From assembly GCF_000972785.3 (NCBI RefSeq), contig NZ_CP011253.3:4526001-4590000 (forward strand): a DNA stretch of 64,000 nt, written 5' to 3'. This DNA comes from Pandoraea oxalativorans (GTDB lineage Bacteria > Pseudomonadota > Gammaproteobacteria > Burkholderiales > Burkholderiaceae). The translations under genes and the position numbers were made by a program. The notes under the pieces were generated by a model. That model did no database searches. It saw nothing but the letters and a program-made list of their open reading frames with translations, and was not told the DNA's origin. This document shows positions 16,929 to 25,569 of this stretch, one piece after another; within the stretch, counting starts at the first letter, position 1, and each line of letters begins with the position of its first letter.

Positions 16929-16994
16929 CGTGTGATTCCTTTTGTAATGCGTGTACTACCGTGTGACTGAAACGACAACGTTCGGCTTGCCGAC

Positions 16995-17351
16995 TTACTT
17001 GGCGACGATCACGCCTTGCGCCTGCTGGTGGAAGTCATCGAAAAACTTGTACTCGCCCGGTTGCAACGGGGCGATCACAACGAACGACTGCGCGCCGGGT
17101 GCAAGCACCTTTTCCTTGCGCAGTTGCAGACTTTCAAACTCGACGGCATTCGTTCCGGTGTTGTGCACCTCGATCTTGATGCGCTTGCCGGCCGGCACTT
17201 CGATACGTGTCGGATTGAGTTTGCCGTTGTTCATTTCCAGCTTGAAGGTGGGCAGGTCGTCGGCACGCGCGGTCTGCGCTGCACCCAATCCGAACAAGGT
17301 CACCACCACGGCCGCCATCGTGGCCAACAGGCGCGCGATGCGCTGATTCAT
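16995..17351 (-). CDS. ftrB: periplasmic cupredoxin FtrB
   Basis: A 118-residue protein with a Sec signal (cleavage likely after ARA, about residue 30) and a cupredoxin-type beta domain. RIEVPAGKRIKIEVHNTG and FVVIAPLQPGEYKFFDDFHQ match EfeO-N/FtrB cupredoxins. It is thought to oxidise or handle ferrous iron next to FtrA. The lack of a classic type-1 Cys ligand is usual in this family. It is 63 nt after ftrA. Confidence 0.85.
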   Translation of the reverse strand: MNQRIARLLATMAAVVVTLFGLGAAQTARADDLPTFKLEMNNGKLNPTRIEVPAGKRIKIEVHNTGTNAVEFESLQLRKEKVLAPGAQSFVVIAPLQPGEYKFFDDFHQQAQGVIVAK

Positions 17352-17414
17352 CCTTGTGCTCCAAATGAAAACAGCGCTGGTCGTCTGACCAACGCTGCAT
17401 CAGGTTATCCCGGC

Positions 17415-18038
17415 TTAGTAGCCGCCCTTCTTGCCAATGCCCGAGAACGTGAAATCGACCGTCTTCGTGATCGGCTTGAACCACGGACCCACGCCGGTTT
17501 CCTTGTCGACGTGACGGCCGAAGCACCACGGGCCCATGCCGCCATGCGCGGCGTGCGCACCGGCTGCCGGGGTGCCGCCCATCTTGCAACCGAACTCTTG
17601 CAGCGTGCCCGGTGCATTCACGACCATCGTCAGTTGGTACTTGCCGATGCCCGTGAGCTTCACGTTGTCGCCATAGTGCGGACCGTCGCTTGCGACCATC
17701 GGCATCATCAGACCTTCGACTGCTGCGCCGTCCGGCGTCTTGCCGTCCGCCTTCATCTTCTGAAGCTTGTACGTGATTTCCAGACCCGGGATCCAGTCGC
17801 CTTCGGCGTAACCGTTCGGGTTGTTCTTGATCGCGTGAATATCGGCTTCGAGGTGGATGTCCGACTTCGCGGCGTCGCGCATCATGCCGGCCGGTTCCAT
17901 CGTGATCGGCTGGAGGTACACGGTGTTAATTTCCATGCCCGCCGTATTGAGCGGTTTGCCGATCGGGAATTCGGCGGCCTGAGCCATGGTGGCCGCACCG
18001 GCAAGCAGCACCGCTGCCACGAGGGATTTCACGCGCAT
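17415..18038 (-). CDS. ftrA: periplasmic iron-binding protein FtrA (P19/Tp34 family)
   Basis: A 207-residue secreted protein with a Sec signal (MRVKSLVAAVLLAGAATMAQA). The body carries the P19/Tp34 metal-site residues: METHIONINE-rich MEINTVYLQPITMEPAGMM, HLEADIHA, and GPHYGDNV. It binds ferrous iron (and copper in homologues) and delivers it to the FtrB/FtrC machinery. The ATG at 18038 is chosen because GGAG lies 5 nt upstream on the minus strand. First gene of ftrABCD; a Fur-like box sits about 30-47 nt before the start. Confidence 0.9.
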   Translation of the reverse strand: MRVKSLVAAVLLAGAATMAQAAEFPIGKPLNTAGMEINTVYLQPITMEPAGMMRDAAKSDIHLEADIHAIKNNPNGYAEGDWIPGLEITYKLQKMKADGKTPDGAAVEGLMMPMVASDGPHYGDNVKLTGIGKYQLTMVVNAPGTLQEFGCKMGGTPAAGAHAAHGGMGPWCFGRHVDKETGVGPWFKPITKTVDFTFSGIGKKGGY

Positions 18039-18066
18039 ACACACTCCAATGTTTTGTCGAGAAGTT

Positions 18067-18085
18067 AATGCAAACAATTCTCAAT
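18067..18085 (-). promoter_or_regulatory. Fur-like box upstream of ftrA
   Basis: On the minus strand the site reads ATTGAGAATTGTTTGCATT. TGAGAAT-T-GTTTGCA matches the 7-1-7 Fur layout, with 4 of 7 arm positions symmetric. It lies at the expected promoter position of an iron-uptake operon. The 18086-18347 interval beyond it holds nothing else I can name. Confidence 0.6.
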
Positions 18086-18347
18086 AAGTTTAGCACTATC
18101 GCCACAGGCAGACAAACCGGCGACACCATGGAAACTTGGGGGGAAACGGGGAAAGTGCGGGAATGTTGAGGGTTGCACGAGCCCCGGCGGGCTTGCCCGG
18201 GATTCTTAGCATCCGGTTACGGAAAATTACCGAATGCCCGGTGACGCACCATGACCCCGTCGATCTGTCACGCGGCCGACACCATAACCGTCAATTGTTA
18301 GTAAAGAATTAGGGGCGAATTCGGGACGAATTAGGGGTACAAGCCGT

Positions 18348-18809
18348 TCAGGGCAGCACCCCGCCCCGGTCGATCTTGCGCGCGAGTACCACCGACGTGG
18401 TGGTCCGGGTCACACCGTCGATCTCGCCAATGATGTCGAGCAAGGCGTCGAGCTGATCGGCCGATGCGGCATGCAGCCACGCCACATAGTCGAACTCGCC
18501 GCTCACGGAGCACAACAGATGGATCTCGGGCATCTTGTTCAGACGTCGCAGCACATCGCGTCCCGAGCGCGGCTGGACGCTGATGCTCACGCAGGCTTGC
18601 AGCCCGCCGCCGATCGCGTCCTGCCCCAGCCGGACCGTGTAACCGGCGATGACGCCCGCCTGCTCCAGCCGCCCGAGCCGCGCGACCACGGTGGTGCGCG
18701 CCACGCCGAGACGTCGCGCCAGATTTGCCGTGCTCTCACGGGCATTCACCCGCAGCAGCGCGAGCAGATTGCGGTCGAGTTCGTCGAGGGCCGTCGCGGA
18801 AAGTGTCAT
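18348..18809 (-). CDS. Lrp/AsnC-family regulator
   Basis: A 153-residue feast/famine regulator. The N-terminal helix-turn-helix (about 10-55, LDELDRNLLALLRVNARESTANLARRLGVARTTV) and the C-terminal RAM domain (ACVSISVQPRSG ... VSGEFDYVAWL) are complete. Such proteins sense amino acids and often control the adjacent transport genes. A polar amino acid importer is divergently placed 546 nt away, making it a candidate target. Confidence 0.9.
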   Translation of the reverse strand: MTLSATALDELDRNLLALLRVNARESTANLARRLGVARTTVVARLGRLEQAGVIAGYTVRLGQDAIGGGLQACVSISVQPRSGRDVLRRLNKMPEIHLLCSVSGEFDYVAWLHAASADQLDALLDIIGEIDGVTRTTTSVVLARKIDRGGVLP

Positions 18810-19049
18810 CGAACTTCTCTGGAACGGGAGCCAGCGGGCGGCACGAGCGGTTGTCTCTCGGTCATGGTCGTGATTTCGGACGGGATGTGCGGGCAGCGAT
18901 CTGTCAAACGACGATTGGCGAACGCGCGTCGATGGGCCATCAAGGACGATCGATCTGCGTTTGTGGCGATGCGAGATTATAAAGCGGTGCCGCTGCGCAA
19001 TGCGGCGAGCCAGCCCTCATGCCCCGCAACGTCGCCCTTCATGCCCACC

Positions 19050-19237
19050 CAAGAGATACGATGACAAGGGTATCGGTGCGCCCGCCGTCAACCCGACGTT
19101 GAGGGCACTTCACGCAACCTGCGACGCCCCGCCACACCATCGCAAACCGCCCTTAACCCTTGTCCTATCAAGGCAATAGCCAAGGGTATCCCCCCAAGGG
19201 ATGACTATTGACAACGCCGATGGGCGATGCGCAAAAT
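19050..19237 (+). promoter_or_regulatory. promoter and repeated decamers upstream of amino acid importer
   Basis: The 18810-19355 gap has no gene. CAAGAGATAC (19050-19059), CAAGGGTATC (19065-19074), CAAGGGTATC (19181-19190) and CAAGGGATGA (19195-19204) are related copies, and an inverted CCCTTGTC lies near 19158. TTGACA (19208-19213) and CAAAAT (19232-19237) with an 18-nt spacer form a likely promoter. Confidence 0.5.
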
Positions 19238-19355
19238 CACATCACTTATATGACGACGTACAAGAAAGACCACCACGGCGACTGCGGATGTCATGACCGC
19301 AACGATTGCTGCCTGGCGCGTCGGCCCCGAACGTCACCGGAGACAGGCGTTTGCC

Positions 19356-20159
19356 ATGCATTTTTCGTTGAATTTCGCCCCGCTGGCTCCTTACTGGCCG
19401 GTTTTCCTTGAAGGCGCATGGCTCACGCTGAAGATGACCGTCTTCTCGGTCGTGATCGGCACCGTGCTGGGCACACTGGTCGCTTTCGCCAAACGCAGTC
19501 CCAACCGTCTGCTCTCGCGTGTGTGCGGGATCTACATCGAGTCGGTCCGCAACACGCCGTTCCTCGTGCAGATCTTCCTGCTGTACTTCGGCCTCGCCAG
19601 CATCGGTGTTCATTTGCCGACATTCACGGCGTCGGTCCTTGCCATGGTGATCAATATCGGTGCCTATGCGGCCGAGATCATTCGCGCCGGTCTCGAATCG
19701 GTGCCGCGCGGTCAGATCGAAGCGGCCGAGTGTCTGGGGCTGTCGAAGTGGCGCATTGCGTGGCACGTGATGCTTCAGCCGTCCATCGAGAAGGTGTACC
19801 CGTCGCTCACGACCCAGTTCATTCTGATGATGCAGGCGTCGGCCATCGCGTCGCAGATCTCCGCCGAAGAACTCACTGCCGTGGCCAACACGGTGCAATC
19901 GGACACGTTCCGCTCGCTTGAGACGTACATCGTCGTGGCCGCACTTTATCTGGCGCTGTCGCTGCTCGTGAAGCTCGTGGCGTGGGCGGCGGGCGAGTAC
20001 TTCTTCAAGCGCCGCCGCACCGTGCGACGCGCTGCCGCGCAAACTGCTCAGGCCGCACGTCGCCGCGCGGCCGCCTCGCGCGCAGCAGGGGCTGCCAACA
20101 TAGCGCAGAACACCTCCGGCACCTCGGCTGGCAACACCGCGCAACGGAGCGCTTCATGA
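19356..20159 (+). CDS. amino acid ABC transporter permease 1
   Basis: A 267-residue inner-membrane permease of the HisMQ/GlnP class. YIESVRNTPFLVQIFLLYFG is the diagnostic region, and the EAAxxxG coupling loop is EAAECLGLSKWRIAWHVMLP-like (near residue 125). The C-terminal 40 residues are an unusual Arg/Ala-rich extension beyond the last helix. The start at ATG 19356 follows GGAGACA, since the upstream frame lacks a ribosome site. Its stop overlaps the next permease start (ATGA). Confidence 0.92.
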   Translation: MHFSLNFAPLAPYWPVFLEGAWLTLKMTVFSVVIGTVLGTLVAFAKRSPNRLLSRVCGIYIESVRNTPFLVQIFLLYFGLASIGVHLPTFTASVLAMVINIGAYAAEIIRAGLESVPRGQIEAAECLGLSKWRIAWHVMLQPSIEKVYPSLTTQFILMMQASAIASQISAEELTAVANTVQSDTFRSLETYIVVAALYLALSLLVKLVAWAAGEYFFKRRRTVRRAAAQTAQAARRRAAASRAAGAANIAQNTSGTSAGNTAQRSAS

Positions 20160-20809
20160 TCGGCAATTTCTCGCTCACCTATCTCGGGTACATGGTGCAG
20201 TCCATCGGCTGGACGCTGGTGCTCTCTGCCCTGGCCTTCGTGCTCGGCATGGCCGGTGGCTTTCTGGTGATGCTCGGGCGCATTTCGCCGCGCCGCTGGC
20301 TGCGTTTGCCCACACAAGTGTTCATCGAAGCGATTCAGGGCATCCCCCTGCTGATTCTGCTGTTCATCGTCTACTTCGGTCTGTCGGTGTACGGCTTCGA
20401 GCTGCCCTCGATCGTGGCCGCCGCCCTCGCGCTGATGGTCTACACGAGCGCCTATCTGGGCGACATCTGGCGCGGTTGCGTCGAAGCGATGCCGCGTGCG
20501 CAATGGGAAGCGGCGGAGTGCCTGTCGTTCACCCGCTGGCAGACGCTGCGTCTCGTGATCATTCCGCAAGCAGTGCGTCTGTCGCTGCCGCCGACCATCG
20601 GTTTTCTGGTGCAGATCATCAAGATGACGTCGCTCGCCTCGGTCATAGGCTTCGTCGAACTGACCCGCGCAGGACAGATCATCAACAACTCGATTTTCCA
20701 GCCCTTCCTCGTGTTCTCGCTGGTGGGGGTGTTTTATTTCGTGCTGTGCTACCCACTCTCGCGCTGGAGCGCATCACTGGAGGACAGGCTCAATGTCGGC
20801 AATCGTTAA
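20156..20809 (+). CDS. amino acid ABC transporter permease 2
   Basis: A 217-residue permease of the same class. FIEAIQGIPLLILLFIVYFG and EAAECLSFTRWQTLRLVIIPQ (EAA loop, near 125) are the family signatures. It starts on the ATG overlapping the first permease stop, and its own end overlaps the ATPase start by 17 nt. The two permeases probably form a heterodimeric channel. Confidence 0.93.
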   Translation: MIGNFSLTYLGYMVQSIGWTLVLSALAFVLGMAGGFLVMLGRISPRRWLRLPTQVFIEAIQGIPLLILLFIVYFGLSVYGFELPSIVAAALALMVYTSAYLGDIWRGCVEAMPRAQWEAAECLSFTRWQTLRLVIIPQAVRLSLPPTIGFLVQIIKMTSLASVIGFVELTRAGQIINNSIFQPFLVFSLVGVFYFVLCYPLSRWSASLEDRLNVGNR

Positions 20810-21521
20810 GGTCAATGAAATTCACAAGCGCTTCGGCGACAACCCGGTGCTCAAGGGCGTGTCGTTCGAAGTGGAGCGCGGTCAGATGGTCGCCATCATC
20901 GGCGCCAGCGGCTCGGGCAAAAGTACGGCCTTGCGTTGTATCGACCGTCTGGAAACCATCGACGAAGGCTCCATTGAAGTGTGCGGCATTCGCGTGGAGG
21001 ATCCGTCCATCGACCTGCATCGGTTGCGTCGCGAAGTCGGCATCGTCTTCCAGAGCTACAACCTGTTTCCGCACCTGAGCGTGCGCGAGAACATCATGCT
21101 GGCGCTGCGTCACGTAAAGCGCATGGCGCGCAGCGAAGCCGAAGAAGTCGCCAAGCGTGTGCTCGCGCAGGTCGGTCTTTCGGACAAGGCCGACAGCTAT
21201 CCCGAGCAACTCTCGGGCGGGCAGCAGCAACGCGTAGCGATTGCGCGCTCGCTCGCCATGTCGCCGAAGGTCATGCTGTTCGACGAAGTAACGTCCGCAC
21301 TCGATCCGCAACTCACGGGCGAAGTGCTGCGCGTGATGGAAGACCTCGCGGCAGACGGCATGATGATGTTGCTCGTCACGCACGAAATGGCGTTTGCCAA
21401 GCGCGTGGCCGACCAGATCATCTACATGCATCAGGGCAAGGTCTGGGAAGTCGGCCCGGGCGAGATGCTCGACAACCCGAAGACCGCCGAACTGCGCGCG
21501 TTTCTCGCAAACGGTCTGTAA
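20793..21521 (+). CDS. amino acid ABC transporter ATPase
   Basis: A 242-residue ATPase of the GlnQ/HisP family. Walker A is GASGSGKST (about 37-45), the Q-loop VFQSYNLFPHLSV, the signature LSGGQQQR (about 134), Walker B VMLFDEVTSALDP and the switch His VTHEMAFA. Full length. It energises the two permeases encoded just upstream. Confidence 0.95.
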   Translation: MSAIVKVNEIHKRFGDNPVLKGVSFEVERGQMVAIIGASGSGKSTALRCIDRLETIDEGSIEVCGIRVEDPSIDLHRLRREVGIVFQSYNLFPHLSVRENIMLALRHVKRMARSEAEEVAKRVLAQVGLSDKADSYPEQLSGGQQQRVAIARSLAMSPKVMLFDEVTSALDPQLTGEVLRVMEDLAADGMMMLLVTHEMAFAKRVADQIIYMHQGKVWEVGPGEMLDNPKTAELRAFLANGL

Positions 21522-21585
21522 GCGACCGGCCGGTGCCCCGTCAGTCCACATTGCAAGACAACAATCACCCGAAGGAGACCATTGC

Positions 21586-22383
21586 ATGAAACTCAAGACG
21601 TTCTTCACCCAGGTCTGCGCCGCCGTTGCGCTTGGCGCGGTGGCCCACGCAGCGCTTGCCGATCAGCTCGACGACATCAAGAAAGCGGGCAAGATTCGCG
21701 TGGCCATCGCCATGGGAACGCCGCTTTACTCGTACGCCGACGCCAACCTGAAGCCGGTCGGCTCGGACGTCGAGACGGCCGAACTGCTCGCGAAGGACCT
21801 GGGCGTGAAGCTCGATATCGTGTCCGTGACGAACGCCGCACGCGTGCCAACGCTGCAAGCGAACCGCGCCGACCTCGTGGTGGCCGACCTGTCGATCACG
21901 CCGGAACGTGCGCAAGTCGTGGACTTCTCGGCACCGTACGCCGTGATCTCGATCATCGTGGGTGGACCGAAGAGCATGAACATCAAGAGCTACGCCGATC
22001 TGGACGGCAAGCGCATCGGACTTACGCGTGCGACCGTCAACGACACGCTGACCACGGCGAACGCCAAGGGCGCGCAGATCGTGCGCTATGAAGACGACGC
22101 CACGCTGATCACGTCGATGGTGACGGGTCAGGTCGACATCTTCTCGAGCACGCCGTCGAATCTCGGCGAAATGCAGAAGCGCGCACCGGCGAAGAACCTC
22201 GAACTGAAGTTTGCGCAGAAAGAATTCGATCTGGGCATCGCGCTGAACAAGAACCAACCGGCGCTCAAGGACTGGGTCAACAACTGGGTCAAGACCAATC
22301 TGAAGAACGGCAAGCTCAACGAGATCTACAAGAAGTACCATGGCCGCGATCTGCCGGACAGCGTGACCAAGGGCGGCGCATAA
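21586..22383 (+). CDS. periplasmic amino acid-binding protein
   Basis: A 265-residue SBP_bac_3 protein with a Sec signal ending AHAALA (about residue 24). The domain starts DQLDDIKKAGKIRVAIAMGTPLY and contains RVPTLQANRADLVVADLSITPERAQVVDFSAPY, where the Arg binds the ligand carboxylate in relatives. The start at 21586 has GAAGGAGA upstream. Last gene of the importer operon, closed by a terminator. The ligand, polar or acidic, is not determined. Confidence 0.93.
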   Translation: MKLKTFFTQVCAAVALGAVAHAALADQLDDIKKAGKIRVAIAMGTPLYSYADANLKPVGSDVETAELLAKDLGVKLDIVSVTNAARVPTLQANRADLVVADLSITPERAQVVDFSAPYAVISIIVGGPKSMNIKSYADLDGKRIGLTRATVNDTLTTANAKGAQIVRYEDDATLITSMVTGQVDIFSSTPSNLGEMQKRAPAKNLELKFAQKEFDLGIALNKNQPALKDWVNNWVKTNLKNGKLNEIYKKYHGRDLPDSVTKGGA

Positions 22384-22443
22384 AGACGACGTATAAGCAC
22401 GCTCAGCGTGCAAGCGTAGAGAGTAAAGGCCGATAGCGTAGTG

Positions 22444-22480
22444 AAAGGCCGTCCCGGCATCGGCAGGGACGGCCTTTTGA
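22444..22480 (+). terminator. terminator after amino acid importer operon
   Basis: AAAGGCCGTCCC (22444-22455) pairs perfectly with GGGACGGCCTTT (22466-22477), loop 10 nt, T-run. Confidence 0.9.
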
Positions 22481-22655
22481 CGTCTGGCTCATTGAAGGCG
22501 GCCGAAGGGGCGACGGAGCGACGGGGGTCGCCGCGACCTCGCGACACGATGTCGCAGCGCCGCCCTTTTGAATCACTGGCAGTGGTTCACGGAAAGGGGT
22601 AAGTTAGCGGCTTGCTTTCGTCCTCGCTTTCGTCTTTTTTGCCCGACTCGATCCC

Positions 22656-23075
22656 ATGACCGCGCACGCCTGTCGCCCCGCCCTATCGCTTTCGCTCACC
22701 GCACGCCTGCGCGGCAGTCTCTTCGCGCTGACGCTGGCCGCCGTCACGGCGCCCGCCATCGCGGCGGGAGATATCGAAGCAGGCAAGGCGCTGTTCGCTT
22801 CGCGTTGTGCGTCGTGTCATTCGGTCGGGCCGATGGCGGCCTCAGGCTTCGGCCCGCAACTCAACGGGCTGGCAACGCGTCGCGCAGGCAGTCTCGGGGA
22901 CTTCGATTACTCGAAGGAGATGAAGCAATCAGGCCTCGTGTGGGACGACAAAACGCTCGCCACCTTCATCGCCAATCCCGGCAAAACCGTGCCGGGCACC
23001 AAGATGCGCTTCTGGGGCATCGGGAACGAACGCAAGGTCGCCGACCTGATCGCGTACCTCCACACGTTCAAATGA
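22656..23075 (+). CDS. class I cytochrome c
   Basis: A 139-residue periplasmic c-type cytochrome. A signal peptide ends AIAAG (about residue 37), the haem site is CASCH (about 50-54), and the axial Met is likely in PGTKMRF (about 116). FDYSKEMKQSGLVWDDKTLATFIANPGK is the usual mitochondrial-like C-helix pattern. A stand-alone gene. The electron partner is unknown. Confidence 0.92.
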   Translation: MTAHACRPALSLSLTARLRGSLFALTLAAVTAPAIAAGDIEAGKALFASRCASCHSVGPMAASGFGPQLNGLATRRAGSLGDFDYSKEMKQSGLVWDDKTLATFIANPGKTVPGTKMRFWGIGNERKVADLIAYLHTFK

Positions 23076-23095
23076 CGCAGAAGCGGGGCGTCGCA

Positions 23096-24604
23096 TCAGA
23101 CCTCGGCGAGACGCACGCCTGCCCGCTCAAGCATGTGCTGATTACGTGAAGAAAGGTTGACGAAATGCAGGTTCTTGCCAGCCTTCCCATAGCGCTCGCG
23201 CAGCGTCTCGAATGCCACGATGGCCGAGTGGTCGGCCACGTGCAGATGGCGGCAATCGACCACGACGTCATGCACATCCGACAGCGGCCGGAACAGGTCC
23301 TGAAAGTTGGCCGTCGACGCGAAGAACAGCGTACCGTGCAGGACATACGTGCGTGCATCGACCGCTTTTCCGTCGGCACCTTTAGCAGCATCTACCACTT
23401 CGGCGCGAATTTCGCGTGCATGCTGCCAGGCGAAGTTCAGCGCCGCAATCACGATGCCGCACATCACCGCCACTGCCAGATCGGTGAAGACGGTGATGAC
23501 CGTCACGGCGACGATCACCAAAGCGTCGTTGCGCGGCACCTTGCCCAGCACGCGCAGCGACCCCCACGCGAAGGTCTGCTGCGCGACGACGAACATCACG
23601 CCGACGAGCGCCGCAAGCGGGATGCGCTCGATAAGCGGCGACAGGAACAACACGAACAGCAGGATCATGATGCCCGCCGTCGCCCCCGAGACACGGCTGC
23701 GTCCGCCTGAGCTCAGGTTGATCATCGTCTGTCCGATCATCGCGCAGCCCCCCATGCCGCCGAACACTCCCGAGACGACATTCGACACGCCCAGCGCGAG
23801 GCATTCGCGATCGGGGCGGCCACGCGTTTGCGTGATCTCGTCGGTGAGGTTGAACGTCAGCAGCGTCTCCAGCAAGCCCACGATGGCCATCAGCAATGCG
23901 TACGGGAAGACGATGCGAAGCGTCTCCAGCGTGAGCGGCACTTGCGGCAGATGCAGCGTCGGAAATGCGCCCGCGATGTGGGCCATGTCGCCGAGCGTGC
24001 GCGTCGGCAGGTTCAGCAACTGGCTAAGCACCCCGACGCCGACGATGGCCACGAGCGCCGGCGGCACCGCCTTGGTAAGGCGCGGCAGCACGTAGACAAT
24101 GAGCATAGTGAGCGCAACCAGCGCACACATGACCGCGAGCGGCATGCCGTGCAGCCACACGCTGCCCTGCGGCGTCGCCTGCTTGAAGTGTTCGAGCTGC
24201 GCCAAGGCGATGATGATCGCGAGTCCGTTCACGAAACCGATCATGACCGGATGCGGCACCATGCGAATCAGCTTGCCGAGCCGTAGCAGGCCGAACAGCA
24301 TCATCAGCACACCACCGAGTACCACGGTTGCAAGCAGATACTGCACGCCATGCTCGACGACGAGCGCGACGATCACCACGGCCATCGAACCGGCCGCACC
24401 GGAGATCATGCCGGGACGTCCACCAAAGATGGCTGTGAGCGCACAGATGATGAAAGCACCGTAAAGGCCCATCAGCGGGTTGACTTGCGCCACCAGCGCG
24501 AAGGCGATGCACTCGGGCACCAGCGCAAAGGCGGTGGTAAGCCCGGCAAGCACGTTACCGGGGAGGTTCGGGAGCCACTGCTCCCGAAGCGTTTGAGACT
24601 TCAT
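23096..24604 (-). CDS. SulP family inorganic anion transporter with STAS domain
   Basis: A 502-residue transporter. About ten to twelve membrane segments (MGLYGAFIICALTAIFGGRPGMISGAAGS near the N-terminus is the SulP signature) are followed by a cytoplasmic STAS domain (about 415-500) with VVVDCRHLHVADHSAIVAFE. Family members carry sulfate, bicarbonate or dicarboxylates with proton or sodium. The substrate is not readable here. Convergent with the cytochrome c gene, 20 nt apart. Confidence 0.92.
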   Translation of the reverse strand: MKSQTLREQWLPNLPGNVLAGLTTAFALVPECIAFALVAQVNPLMGLYGAFIICALTAIFGGRPGMISGAAGSMAVVIVALVVEHGVQYLLATVVLGGVLMMLFGLLRLGKLIRMVPHPVMIGFVNGLAIIIALAQLEHFKQATPQGSVWLHGMPLAVMCALVALTMLIVYVLPRLTKAVPPALVAIVGVGVLSQLLNLPTRTLGDMAHIAGAFPTLHLPQVPLTLETLRIVFPYALLMAIVGLLETLLTFNLTDEITQTRGRPDRECLALGVSNVVSGVFGGMGGCAMIGQTMINLSSGGRSRVSGATAGIMILLFVLFLSPLIERIPLAALVGVMFVVAQQTFAWGSLRVLGKVPRNDALVIVAVTVITVFTDLAVAVMCGIVIAALNFAWQHAREIRAEVVDAAKGADGKAVDARTYVLHGTLFFASTANFQDLFRPLSDVHDVVVDCRHLHVADHSAIVAFETLRERYGKAGKNLHFVNLSSRNQHMLERAGVRLAEV

Positions 24605-24727
24605 GAATGACGTTGAGGCGCAGATGCAGCGAATTTGCAGCGGAGGCGCATTTTACCAGCCGGAAGATTTTCGCCCCGATGGGCATGTCGGACGACGCCC
24701 ATGAAGCGCGCTTGTATCAATGAGGAA

Positions 24728-24747
24728 AGCCCTGACACGTCAGGGCT
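24728..24747. terminator. bidirectional hairpin after sod
   Basis: AGCCCTGA (24728-24735) pairs with TCAGGGCT (24740-24747) around CACG. Only a short T-rich run follows on either side. Confidence 0.5.
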
Positions 24748-24792
24748 CCCCTTATTTGCGACAGATGAATCGCGCAGGGTTGAAAACCGATA

Positions 24793-25569
24793 TCAAATCC
24801 GCGCGTAGTTGGCCGACGCGAACGTCCAGTTAAGCTTCTTCGCAATCGTCTCCGCCAGATAGTCGGGACGGCGATTCTGGTAGTCGAGGTAGTACGCGTG
24901 CTCCCAGACGTCGACGGTCAGCAGCGGTAGCTGTCCGCTGCGCGTGAACGGCGTCTCGGCATTCCCCGTCTTCACGACCGCCAGTTCGCCCTTGTCGACG
25001 ACGAGCCATCCCCAGCCGCTGCCGAACTGCGAGGCGCTGACCGACAGCAATTGCTTCGACAACGCCTCCAACGAACCGAACTTGCCGACGATGGCGCGGC
25101 TCAGGCGTTCGTCAGGCGAGGTTTGCACGGGGCTGAGCGACTTCCAGTAAAAGTTGTGATTCCAGGCTTGCGCGGCGTTGTTGAAGATGTCCTCCATCTC
25201 CTCGCGGCCGTGCGACTTCAGAATGAGTTGTTCGAGCGTTGCGGTGGCGAGCGGCGTGTCGGCGAGCAGCTTGTGCAGATTCGTGAAGTACGCCTGATGA
25301 TGCTTGCCGTAGTGAATGCCGACGGTGCGTGCCGAGATCACGGGCTCCAGCGCGTCCTGCGCGTAGGGCAGGTTCGGCAGCGACTGCGGCGACGCGCCCA
25401 GATAGGCAAGCAGCGCCGCCTCATCACGCGTCTCGAGCGTCTTGCCTTGCGGCTTGGCGCTCGTCTGCGAAGACGTTGCAGCAAAACCGAGATTCGACAT
25501 GACGAGTGCAGCGCCGCCGAGCGAACCGCTGGCGAGCATTTGACGGCGTGACAGGAGCGTGTTGGACAT
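24793..25569 (-). CDS. Tat-exported iron/manganese superoxide dismutase
   Basis: A 258-residue superoxide dismutase with an N-terminal twin-arginine signal (SRRQML, residues 7-12, hydrophobic run to about 31). Metal ligands fit HYGKHHQAYFTNLHKL (first His), AAQAWNHNFYW (second His) and DVWEHAYYLDYQNRRPDY (Asp and His). The signal implies the folded, metal-loaded enzyme is exported to the periplasm, unlike the cytosolic SodB. ATG 25569 is preferred because TGGAA lies 8 nt upstream. Fe versus Mn cannot be decided. Confidence 0.92.
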   Translation of the reverse strand: MSNTLLSRRQMLASGSLGGAALVMSNLGFAATSSQTSAKPQGKTLETRDEAALLAYLGASPQSLPNLPYAQDALEPVISARTVGIHYGKHHQAYFTNLHKLLADTPLATATLEQLILKSHGREEMEDIFNNAAQAWNHNFYWKSLSPVQTSPDERLSRAIVGKFGSLEALSKQLLSVSASQFGSGWGWLVVDKGELAVVKTGNAETPFTRSGQLPLLTVDVWEHAYYLDYQNRRPDYLAETIAKKLNWTFASANYARI

